DNA of 64,000 nucleotides from Dasypus novemcinctus (lineage: Eukaryota; Chordata; Mammalia; Cingulata; Dasypodidae). Each line of letters opens with the position of its first letter. The first letter of the stretch is position 1. Below are positions 24,130 to 35,433 of this stretch, one piece after another. A model generated the notes under the pieces. The model was not told the origin of the DNA. It ran no database searches and worked only from the letters and a program-made list of their open reading frames with translations. The stretch spans positions 124,001 through 188,000 of the forward strand of contig NC_080695.1 in assembly GCF_030445035.2 (NCBI RefSeq), in the 5' to 3' direction. Made by a program: the position numbers and the translations under genes.

Positions 24130-25535
24130 CCCAGAGGGGAGGCTGCTCGTCCTGAGGGTTTCTGTGGCTGCTCGCTGTGGGTTGTTTGTTTGTATAATTT
24201 TCTTGTTTTTCTTCCCTCCTTCTTCCCCTACCCCTTTTTTTTCCTTTACAATTCGGTGCTGCTGGCTTGTTCCTTGTTCCCTTGATTTCCCCTTTCTGTG
24301 GACAGTGATTTTGTCTGCCAAGGCTCTTTTCCTTCCTTCATCTTCCTACCTTCCGCTCTTCCTGGTTGTTCTTACGTACCACCTCTCTTTGTTTAGTCTT
24401 CAATTTTTCTGTCTTTTATTTCTATCTTGTCTATTCTGTTTTCTTTCTTTTATCAAATTTAATCTTTTTGTCCTTTCTTTCTCTTTCCCTCTCTCCTCAT
24501 CATTCTGGCCTTTTGATTCATTATATATATTTTTCTATTCGGTTTTCCATTTCATCATAGGTTCTCCACTCTTTTATTCCTATTACTCTACACGGCTTAC
24601 ATGAATTAAACATTAATATTTAGGTAAGCAGACATGGCTCCACTGACAGAGCATCCGTCTACCACATAAGGAAGGTCCAGGGTTCGATCCCCAGGACCTC
24701 CTGACCCATGTGGCAAGCTGGCCCATGCACAGTGCTGCTCTGAGCAAGGAGGGCCGTGTCACACTGGAGCACCCCATCGTAGGGGTGCCCCATTTGCAAG
24801 GAGTGAGTCCCACAAGGAGAGCCACCCCACGTGAAAAAAGCTCTCCCACCAAGGAGTGGCGCCACACTCATGGAGATGTGATGCAGCAAGATGACACAAC
24901 AAAAAAGAGATGCAGTTTCCTAGTGCCACCGGATAATACAAGCGGACACATAAGAACACACAGCGAATGGACCCAGAGAACAGACAACTGGAGGAAGGGG
25001 AGAGAAGTAAATAAAATAAATCTTTTAAAATAATCATTTTCCTAGGTCTTATATGGTTCCTCTTCTAACTCTTAATATTATTATTACTATTACCTTTTTT
25101 CTTTTCTTACCTCTTTTGCTTTCTATGACCCTAATCTTTTTCCTTCAAGGAAACATAGAAAACAGTAAGGAAAGAGAATAAGAAGAACAAAGTGGCAAAG
25201 AGAAAACTTAACACACACACAAACAGCAGCTGAGTAAAACCCTAGAGTAGAGAGATAAGCTAATCATCTGAACAAACCCATCAAGATAAAAAGATGACCA
25301 GACAGCAACCAAAAATTACAAACCATACCAAGAAACAGGAAGACATGGCCCAGTCCAATGAACAAACTAAAAACCAGGAAAAGATGCAAAACATAAAACA
25401 ACTAATGAAAGCTGTCCAAACAAATACCATGAACCAACTTAATGAAGTGAAGGAAGAGATTAAGGATATTAAGAAAATACTAGGAGATCATACTGAAGAA
25501 ACTGTAAACAGACATTAAAAGATAACGGATACGAA
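24130..25535 (+). mobile_element. Older L1 (L1-C), left part: 5' UTR and ORF1 start
   Basis: A pyrimidine-rich 5' UTR (24180-24600 and 25030-25290) matches the last part of the L1-B 5' UTR. ORF1 begins at the ATG 25294 (MTRQQPKIT..., compare 27538) and continues for about 75 codons to 25518 before the DNA changes to L1-B. The element resumes at 35434 inside ORF2. A SINE (24622-25030) lies in its 5' UTR. Confidence 0.75.
24622..25030 (+). mobile_element. tRNA-Ala-derived SINE (DAS-like), full-length type
   Basis: The head has a tRNA-like A-box region and an exact pol III B-box GGTTCGATCCC (24680-24690), followed by a long body (GACCTCCTGACCCATGTGGC..., CAAGCGGACACATAAGAACAC) and an A/T-rich tail (AAATAAAATAAATC). 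About 400 bases long, it is the best-preserved SINE in the window and the main clue to a xenarthran host. Confidence 0.8.
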
Positions 25536-27537
25536 GGCGGTGGGGCAAGATGGCGTCTGAGTGAGTGCACCTCATAATCTCTCCTGCAAAGAAGCGGCTG
25601 AGTAGGGTTGGAGTCCTGCTGGATAGGGCTGTTTTGGGTGTTTGCAGGGCAGGAGGTGTCCGGACATCGATTTAGTGGGATGGTGACAGAGGAGATTCTT
25701 GCAAGAGGTAGAATTTTGGGTCTTGTGCATGGAAGTCGGAGGTTGTGGGGGGGATCCTTCCCCCTGGGGCTGGCGGACTGGCGGAGGCGATTCCTGAAGG
25801 CTTTGTTGTGTGGGGTGTTCCCAAGCCCTGAGCGGGTTGTTTCGGGGCCTTGCAAGGCAGGAAGTGTCTGCTTGTTGATTTGGTGACACAGTGACGGAGG
25901 AGATTCTTGTGAGAGGTGGAATTTTGGGTTTCTGACATGGAGGTCAGAAGGTGTGGGTGGAGCCCCTCCCCCGAGGGCTGGTGGCCCACTGCACTGATCC
26001 CTGAAGGCTGTTGTGCTGCGGTGCTCCCAGGCCCTGCATTAACCAGATGCGTGGTTCCCAGGTCTGTGTCCCCTAGACCCTGGTGGCCCACGCTCCGGAC
26101 ACTCGCACACCTTGAGTCTGCAATATCATGGACTTCCCATTCCTGAATCCGCTGTGCCCTGAGTACAGTCTGAGGTCCTTGATTACCCTAGCACTCCGCG
26201 GTTCGTGTTTGTTTGTTTTCCTCCTTGAGCTTGGAGGAGTGTACCAGCTGATTTGGATAGAATCTGGGAAGAAAGGAGAGGTGAATCTGCTGAGAAAGCC
26301 CAATTTGCCTAACGTCCTGGGATAGGAAACTTAGTCCGGGAGAAGGTGGAGTCAGAAAATCAATTACACCTCTCCTAGCACACCTAAGGGGGAGGGAATG
26401 TAGGAGGTGCTATCCAAGCTTCCAGTAGCATATTTGGGGTTTTTGATGAGGTGTAGGTGCACTCACACTGGAAATAAAGAGTCATAGTCTTCTGTGTTGA
26501 GTTGGTTCAACAAGGACCTACTTAAATCTCCTACCAGACCTCTCAGGCATCTTTCCTGCTGCCCTGGAAGAGAGAGAAGCGAGGAAGGGAGAAAGGGGGA
26601 AGGTCAGATCCCTAAGTGAATTATGTAACTGTGAAGAGGATTCCTAGCTTGAAATGTTGGTTCTTTCTTTTGTTTTGTTTTGTTTTTGATTTTTTGTTTT
26701 GTTGTGATTCCTAATAATGCATTGTCTCCTGGTCTTTTCTCCCATTTTATACCCCAAGGTCCTTTCCCATTTATTTAGTTTTTTTTCCCCACTTTTTCTT
26801 TTTCTTGCATGTCTCCCCCCCTTTCTTTGCCCCCTCTTTTTCTCTTCTCTTATTTTCTTTTCTCTCTTTTTCTTCTTTTTTATTTTCTTTTCTTTTCTTT
26901 ATATAATAGCTGCTGCAGGGAACGCTTCACATTTGCTGTGTTTCCTCATCCTCCATTTCCTCTTTTCTGTGTGTATTGATTTTGGCTACCTACACAACCC
27001 CCTTTTCCCTACATCTTTTTATCCTCCATCATCTACTGTTTCTCTTACATTCCACCTCCCTTTCTTTGGCCCCCAAATAGTCTGAATTTTATTTCTAATA
27101 CCTTTGTTCTGTTTTCTGTATTTTATCCACTCTTGATATTATTGTCTTTCTTTACTCTTTTCCTCTCTCATGAAAACACTGGCCTTTCAATTCATACTAT
27201 ATCCCATATTCAGTTGACTGTCTCATTATAGGTACTCTACTTACTGCTATAACTCTACACAACTTACATGAGTCTAATATCCTTTCTCCTTGATCTCACA
27301 TTGTTGCTCTGTTAACATTTATTACCAATACTACTTTATACATTTCCTTTTCTTACTCATTTTGCTTTCCCTGGCCCTCATATTTTCCTTCAAAGTGAAC
27401 TTAGCCAGCAACAAGAAAATAAAGAAGGACAAAGTGACAAAGAGAAGACATAACACTTATGCATGAACAAGAACTAATTACTCCCCAAGACTAGACAAAG
27501 AAGTTAAGGAACTAATTAAACCTGTCAAAATAAAATG
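25536..27537 (+). promoter_or_regulatory. L1-B 5' UTR with tandem monomers
   Basis: The 2.0-kb leader starts with the YY1-like site at 25546-25555. Two ~208-base monomers follow: GCAGGGCAGGAGGTGTC at 25644 and GCAAGGCAGGAAGTGTC at 25852, each followed by GGAGGAGATTCTTG-type text. The 3' half is pyrimidine-rich (26680-27180). Promoter function is known for L1 5' UTRs in general and only inferred here. Confidence 0.7.
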
Positions 27538-28512
27538 ATGACCAGACAGCAACAAAAAATTACAAACCAAACCAATAATCAAGAAAACATGGCCAAATCC
27601 AATGAACAAACTAAAAACCAGAAAGAAGCGGCAGAACATCAGACAAGTAATTAAATATCTCAAAATGTATATTAGATACCAACTTAATGAAGTAAAGGAA
27701 TAGATAAACAATATGAAGAAAATGCTTGGAGAGAATGCAGAAGAAATTGCAGACATACACAGAAAGATAAGAGATATGACGATGAACACTACAGTTCAAG
27801 AAATCAAAAGTACACTCAGCAAATAGCAGCAGATTAGAAGAGGCAGAGGAGAGAATTAGTGATGTGGAAGACAGTAATCCAAAATCAAACAGATGGTAGA
27901 AATGATAGATAAAAAAAACAGAAAAAGTCCTGCTGGGACTTAGGGACCTGAATGACAATGCAAAATGCACAAACGTACATATTATAGGCATCCCAGAAGG
28001 AGAAGAGAAGAGAAAAAGGACAGAAGGGGTGTTGGAGGAAATAATGGCTGAAAACTTCCCAAATCTACTGAGAGAGACAGATGTACATATCCAAGAAGCA
28101 CAAGGCACCCCAAACACCATAAATCCCAACAGGCCCACCCCAAGACATATACTTGCCAAATTATCCAATGCTCAAGACAAAGAGAAAATTCTAAAAGCAG
28201 CAAGAGAAAAGAAAACCATCTCATACAAGGGAGGTTCCATAAGATTAAGTGCTGATTTCTCATCTGAAATCATGGAGGCAAGAAGGCAGTGGTATGATAT
28301 AGTCAAGGTACTAAAAGAAAAAAATTTCCAACCAAGAATACTCTACCCAGCTAAGCTAGCATTCAAAAATGATGGAGAATTCAAAAATATTCACAGATAA
28401 ACAGAAATTAAAAGTGTGTGCCACCCAGAACCCTGTCCATCAAGAACTACTTAAGGTAGTTCTGCATGGAGACAGAAAAAAACAGGAGAGGCAGAGTTGG
28501 AGGAGAGTGTAA
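27538..28512 (+). pseudogene. L1-B ORF1, frameshifted
   Basis: The start ATGACCAGACAGCAA matches the ORF1 starts of L1-A and L1-C, and the stop TAA at 28510-28512 matches L1-A. The coiled-coil half (27600-27900) has lost its frame. The RNA-binding half reads openly in 28029-28400 (RRM and C-terminal domain, residues like RPTPRHILAKLSNAQDKEKI), then shifts at 28385 where a base was gained in the stretch corresponding to 3405-3415 of L1-A. Not functional. Confidence 0.85.
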
Positions 28513-28583
28513 GAGCAACAAAAAGGACAAAAAGAGAAGGAAATAAATAAACAAAATATGACAAACACAAGTCAAAACAAAAT

Positions 28584-31500
28584 ATGGCTAACATTAATAA
28601 TTCCTTGAAAGTAATAACACTGAATGTCAATGGATTAAACTCACCTGTCAAAAGATTCAGACTGGGATACTGGATAAAGAAATATGACCCATCTATATGC
28701 TGTCTACAAGAAACACATCTTAGACCCAGGGACTCAAGGAGGTCGAAAGTGAATGGCTGGAAAACAATCATACAAGCAAACAATAACCAAAAAAAATCAG
28801 GAGCAGCTATATTAACATCAGACAAAATAGACTTTAAATGTGAAAACTTTGTGAGAGACAAAGATGGATACTACATATTAGTGAAAGGGATAATCTTTCA
28901 AGAAGAACGAACAATCATAAATATTTATGCTCCTAACAAGGGTGCCTCCAAATACATGAGGCAAACACTGGAAAAACTAAGTGAAAGAATAGATGCCTCT
29001 ACAATTATAGTGGGAGAGTTTAATACACCACTCTCAACTTTGGACAGAACATCTCAAAAGACAATCAATAAAGAAACAAAACCTTTGAACAGTGTATTAG
29101 AGGAGCTGGACCTAATAGACATATACAGATCATTACACCCAAGTACAGCAGGATATGCATTTTTCTCAAGTGCACATGGATCATTCTCCAAGATAGACCA
29201 TATGCTAGGCCACAAAGAAAGGCTCAATGAATTCAGAAAGATTGAAATCATACAAAAAAAAAATCCCTGACCACAGTGGAGTGAAGCTGGAAATCTGCAA
29301 GGACCAGAGGCCCAGATTTCACACCAAGATATGGAAATTAAATAGCACACTCTTAGTAAAACAGTGGATCAAAGAGGAAATCTCAAAAGAAATTAATAAC
29401 TACCTTGAAACTAATGATAATGATAACACAACATACCAAAACTTATGGGATGCAGCTAAAACAGTACTGAGAGGGAAATTTATAGCCATAAATACATATA
29501 TCAAAAAAGAACAAAGAGCAAAAATTGAAGAATTAACTGTACATTTGGAGGAATTAGTAAAAAAAAAACAACAAAATAACTCCACAGGAAGAAGAAAGAA
29601 AGAACAAAGATAAGAGCAGAACTAAATGCAATAGAAAAAAGAAAGCACTTGAAAAGATAAACAAAACCAAGAGCTAATTCTTTGAGGAGATCAATAAAAT
29701 TGACAAAACCTTAGCTAGACTAACAAAGAAAAAAAGGGAGAAGATGCAAATACACAAAATAAGAAATGAGAAAGGAGATATCACCACTGACCCCACAGAA
29801 ATAAAGACTACCATAACAGGATAGTTGGAAAAACTATATTCCAACAAAAATGACAATTCAGAGGAAATGGACAAATTCCTAGAAACACATAAGCAGCCTC
29901 TATTGACAAAAGAAGAAATTGACGATCTCAACAAACCAATCACAAGTAAAGAGATAGAATCAGTCATTAAAAACCTCCCAACTAAGAAGAGCCCAGGGCC
30001 AGACGGCTTCACAGGTGAATTCTACAAAACATTCCAGAAAGAACTAACGCCAATCTTGCTGAAACTCTTCCAAAAAATCAAAACAGAAGGAACATTACCT
30101 AACTCATTGTATGATGCCAACATTACCCTAGTACCAAAGCCAAACAAAGACACCACAAGAAAGGAAAATTACAGACCAATTTCTCTAATGAACCTAGACA
30201 CAAAAATCCTCAACAAAATACTTGCTAACCATATTCAACAACACATTAAATGAATTATACACCGTGACCAAGTGGGATTCATTCTGGGTATGCAAAGATG
30301 GTTCAACATAAGAAAATCAATCAATGTAATACCCCATATAAACAGATTGAAGGAAAAAAACCAATCACATGATTACATCTATAGATGCAGAAAAAACATT
30401 TGACAAAATACAGCACCCTTTCTTCATAAAAACACTGCAAAAGATAGGAATACAAGGAAATTTTCTGAACATGATAAAGGATATATATGAAAAACCCACA
30501 GCCAACATCGTTTACAATGGTGAAATCCTAAAATCTTTCCCTCTAAGATCACGAACAAGACAAGGATTCCCACTATCACTTCTTCTATTTAACATTGTCT
30601 TAGAAGTACTTGCTCGAGCACTGAGGCAAGAACCAGATATAAAAGGTCTTCAAATTGGAAAGAAAGCAGTCAAAATTTCATTATTTGCAGATGACATGAT
30701 CCTCTACATAGAAAACCCTGAGAGGTCTACAACAAAACTTGTAGAACTCATAAATGAGTTTAGTAAAGTCACAGGTTATAAGATCAATGCGCAAAAATCA
30801 GTAGCATTTCTGTACACCAATAATGAGCAAGCTGAGGAAGAAATCAAGAAACAAATACCATTTACAAATACTAAATAAAAAAATCAAATACCTAGGAATA
30901 AATTTAACTAAAGATGTAAAAAACTTGTACACAGAGAACTACACAACACTGTTCAAGGAAATCATAAAAGACCTAAATAAATGGAGGAATATTCCTTGTT
31001 CATGGACAGGAAGACTAAATATTATTAAGATGTCTATCCTACCAAAACTGATATACACATTCAATGCAATCCCAATAAAAATCAACACAGCCTTCTTTAA
31101 GGAACTAGAAAAACTAGCTATGAAATTTATTTGGAAAGGAAAGAGGCCCCAAATAGCTAAAGACATATTGAAAAAGAAAAACAAAATTGGAGGAGTCATA
31201 CTACCTGACTTCAAAACATACTACAAAGCTACACTAGTGAAAACAGCATGGTATTGCACAAGGAGAGACACACAGACCAATGGAACTGAATTGAGAGTTC
31301 TGATATAGATCCTCATATATATAGTCATATAATATTCGATAAAGCCACCAAACACTCTCACCTGGGAGAGAATGGCCTATTCAACAAATGGTGCCTGGAG
31401 AACTGGATAGCCATATGTAAAAGAATGAAAGAGGATTACCATCTCACACCTTATACAAAAATCAACTCAAGATGGATCAAAGACCTAAATATAAGAGCCA

Positions 31501-32446
31501 AAACCATAAAGACTTTGGAAAGCAGTGTAGGGAAGCATATACAAGACCTTGTAATAGGAAATGGCTTCATGAACATCACACCAAAAGCACGAGCAGCAAA
31601 AGAACAAATAGATAAATGGGACTTCCTCAAAACTAAAGCCTTCTGCACCTCAAAGGAGTTTGTCAAGAAAGTGATACTTGCAACAGTGTTGAGCGCTTGA
31701 CATGCTCAACTGCCCTAATGCACTGGGCATTACACAGTTGGGAGAAAATATCTGGTAACCATATGACTGACAGGAGACTTATATCTTGCATATATAAAGA
31801 CTCCTGTATCTTGAAAATAAAAAGATAACCCTTTTAAAAAATGGGAAATATTTTAAACAGACACTTCTCCAAAGTGGAAATACAAATGGCTAAAAAACAC
31901 ATGAAAAAATGCTCCAAATCTCTAGCTATCAGGTAAATGCAAATCAAAACCACAATGAGATACCATCTTATTCCCATAAGATTGGCAGCTATGAAAAAAA
32001 CAGAAGACTACAAATGCTGGAGAGGATGTGGAGGAATGGGAACACTCATCCACTGCTGGTGGGAATGCAGAAGGATCCAGCCATTCTGGAGGACAGTTTG
32101 GCGGTTTCTCAAAAAACTAGCCATAGATTTGTCATATGACCCAGCAATTCCACTGCTGGATACATACCCAGCAGAACTGAAAACAAGGACACAAACCGAT
32201 ATATGCACACCAATGTTCATAGCAGCATTGTTCACTATCGCCAAAAGTTGGAATCAACCCAAATGCCCATCAACAGGTGAATGGATAAACAAAACGTGGT
32301 ATATACATACAATGGAATACTACTCAGCTTTAAAAACGAATACACTACAAACACACATGATAACATGGATGAATCTTGAGAACCTTATGTTGAGTGAAGC
32401 AACCCAGGCATTGAAGGACAAATATTACATGATCTCAATGATATGA
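28584..32446 (+). pseudogene. L1-B ORF2 (endonuclease / reverse transcriptase), broken
   Basis: The frame 28584-29270 covers nearly the whole endonuclease domain with Asn14, Glu43 and Asp145 motifs; VGDFNTP reads VGEFNTP, so Asp145 is Glu. The frame is lost in an A-run at 29258-29266, just before His230. RT is spread over 29825-30253 and 30369-30878, the latter with an intact FADDM box (30680-30694), then 30823-31308, 31425-31700 and 31937-32446 (Cys-rich C-terminus). A ~45-base insertion at 31671-31720 is absent from L1-A. Length and order are those of a complete ORF2. Confidence 0.9.
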
Positions 32447-35402
32447 AGTAAGTAAACCAAGCTGCCTCAGAGAGCTAGAGACCGGGTGATAGGCTTAAAG
32501 GAAATGGGGGATAGAGGAAGGCTGTAAGCTGACACCTACATGGGTGAAATCTATGATAAACTGGAGGTAAGTATTTGTACAAGGAAGGGATAAAATGGGG
32601 GAATAGGGTTACCTTTGGGTGGGGCTTTGCGGGCTTGAAGGGGGCTAGGGATGGGAGGATGGGTAATATTGCCCAAGAAATTGGGGGGATGATGGGGGAA
32701 CATACGAACATAGGAGATTGTCAGGTATTTGGTTGAGAGTATAATGCTGAGAAAACTTTTTAAAAAATATAATAAGGAAGGTTACCTGTTTAAGATGCTC
32801 AAAGGGAATAACCCAGTGCAGGACAGGCTCCTAGGGAATGTGTGAGTGCTCATTTTGCCGTAGTGGGTTATATCATTGGATAGAGACCCATATAATGAGA
32901 GTGACGGTATACCCACATCCTGGGGAGGACTGATGTTCTCAAATAGAGGAAACTGTATCTCTCGAGAGAAATGGTGGCTCCCAGTATATTAGGGCAGTTG
33001 AGCATGTCAAGCCCTCAACACTGTTGCAAGTATCTCTGAACATGGCCCTTCAAGCAATGAAGATTGACTGTCACTGTGGCCCCTAAGGGGAGGGGGAAAG
33101 AAGTATTGAATAGATGGAACCAGTGTAACTGTGTGGGCAATAGAAGTGTTCCACAAGATTACACAAGGATGGATATAAGACATGTTAAATTACACCAAAA
33201 ATATATAGGGGCTGATAGGCTAAAGTGTAAATCAAAATGTAAAATACAAGATAACTAAAAATTTAGAAAATTGTATAGTCTAATATATAAACCACAATGT
33301 AAACCCAAATGTTACCTTGTTTGAAAGCTATTGTCTCAATATCTATACATCAGTTTCAGTAAATACAGTATGAATATGTAAAAAGATTATTGCTGTGGAA
33401 GGGAAAAGGGTTTTATGTTGGATATGTGGGAGTACTGTATATTGTATATATGAATTACTGTGATCTAAAACTTTTGTGAAGATAAGCTTAATAATTAGGG
33501 AAAAAAAGAAAAAGATAGGATGTAGACACTGAGTAAAAGATGGAAGTAGTGGCCTTTCCAATTTGCATACAGGGAAAAAGTTATTGCAGTAATGGAAGGT
33601 AAAATATCAAAAGCAAAGCTTTTGCATTTTTAGATTTTTTGATACCCCAATTTATTTTGACCTTATTTTTTCTAAATTGATATGTATTCTATATCTAACC
33701 TTTAAACTAATCACTATATTCCATTTTACTATTAATGGAACCTGGCAATATATTGGGCTTCACTTTTCAAGAAGTTTTGGATCACAGAGACGTTCAACAA
33801 TGGCAGGGGAGGAATACTGGTGTGGGATGTTATTGACAGGGGACACATGGTTGGCAGGGAGCTCTCCAAGGCATATATCCAGGGTACATAAAAATGTTTG
33901 GATATTTTCATAAAGGTTACAATTAAAAACAACAACTGAGAGAGTGCTCAGTTCCTAGCCAGGGGAGCTCTATCACATTCCCTAAAGGAATAGCAACAAA
34001 CCCCCAAGTGCAAAGGCAAAGACAAAAAAAGAAGGAAGGTCCAACAATGAGCCCCTGATACTAATGACTATGCTTGTGAGCCTGTGCACGTGAAATAAGA
34101 AGAAGGCCTAGAGTGGCAGGGTGCCTAAGAGTTACCTCCTGAGAGCCTCTGTGTTGCTCAAATCTGGCCAGTCTCAAAGCCTAACTCAACATATAAATGT
34201 GTTGCCTTCCCCCCAGCATGAGACTTGATACCCAGGGATGAGCCTCTCTGACACAGAGGGATTACTACCAAGTACCAGCTGATGATGTAACTAGAAAATG
34301 ACCTTGAGTAAAAGGGTCAACTCGGACCAGCAGAATATCTCAATCTACATATAATACCAGGAGTTAAAAATGCTTTTTGACCTGGATCAAGCGGGAAATG
34401 GAAAGAACAAATGAGTTTATATGGCTATGAGTCTCCAAAAAGAGCCGGGAGGTTATCAAAGGGGTTGCCCTTATGCACACCTCTGCAGAGTCCCAGAGAC
34501 AGATAAAGTAGATACAAGCCCAGGTATTGTTTCTTCTGAGGGCTACAGAGACCCACAGGTCCTACGGTCATGGCAGATGGAGTTCAGTGCCATCTCAGTT
34601 GGCCCTACTTTGGAGTTTGTATTTCTGTGTGATGGAGCTGGACTTAGATGTGATCTTTGTCCACAAGTCTCTCCTGTTACTCTTACTGGAACTGTAGTTG
34701 TTGCTGGGACCTAATGTATACCCAGGGGACCTGAATCTCTGGACTGACCATGTGATAGCCAGGCCCTGAGCCTCAATAGACTTCAGCTCCTACACTCTGG
34801 TTTATTGGACTTAACCCTCTCAGCTAACATGGAGGTGAATAATGTCAACCACCACACCAGGGAGCCAAGAGTGCCTACAACTGAAAGCAGGAGGATTGCA
34901 TCCAGCATCCATGTGGAATCTAAGCCCCATCTTGATATAGATGTGGAGTGGACACAACCATTCTAATGTCCACAGGATGGAAGAATAGAGTATGGATTAG
35001 AGTGGACTTACTGATAGTCTATTCATGAACTATTGTGATTAGTAATCGAAGAAAATGAGGCACTGGTGTGGAGTAAGTGGCCATAGTGGCTACTGGGGGT
35101 AGGGAGTGGGAGGAAGAAATGTGATGTGGGGGCATTTTCAGGACTTGGAGTTGTCCTGGGTGGTGCTGCAGGGACAGTTATGGGACATTGCATGTCCTCC
35201 CATGGCTCACTGGGTGGACTGTGGGAGAGTGTGGGCTATGATGTGGACCATTGACCATGAGGTGCAGCGGTGCTCAGAGATGTATTCACCAAATGCAATG
35301 AATGTCTCATGATGATTGAAGAGGTTGTTGTTATGGGGGGAGGAGTAGGGTGAGGGGGGTGGGAGGTATATGGGGACCTCATATATTTTAAATGTAACAT
35401 TA
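32447..35402 (+). other. L1-B 3' UTR, long (2.95 kb)
   Basis: It aligns with the L1-A 3' UTR over its length, for example GCTCCCAG at 32978 versus 7945, and CTGAATCTCTGGACTGAC at 34730 versus 9608. A G-rich tract lies at 35330-35375 shortly before the A tail. No ORF above chance was seen. Confidence 0.8.
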
Positions 35403-35433
35403 AAAAAGTAAATGAAGACAAAAAAAAAAAAAG

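Larger units (their letters stand above)
25536..35432 (+). mobile_element. Near full-length L1 (L1-B) nested in L1-C
   Basis: The order is 5' UTR 25536-27537, ORF1 27538-28512, ORF2 28584-32446, 3' UTR 32447-35402 and A-rich tail 35403-35432. The 5' end GGCGGTGGGGCAAGATGGCG carries a YY1-type CAAGATGGCG (25546-25555), the site found at the start of human L1. The DNA on either side belongs to another L1, but no target duplication was found and about 1 kb of the host L1 is missing, so insertion came with a deletion or the join is a recombination. Both ORFs have frameshifts. Confidence 0.9.

Noticed and set aside
24680-24690. Functional tRNA gene at the B-box
   Set aside because: The B-box is exact, but the 3' acceptor half is absent and the sequence continues into SINE body and A-rich tail.
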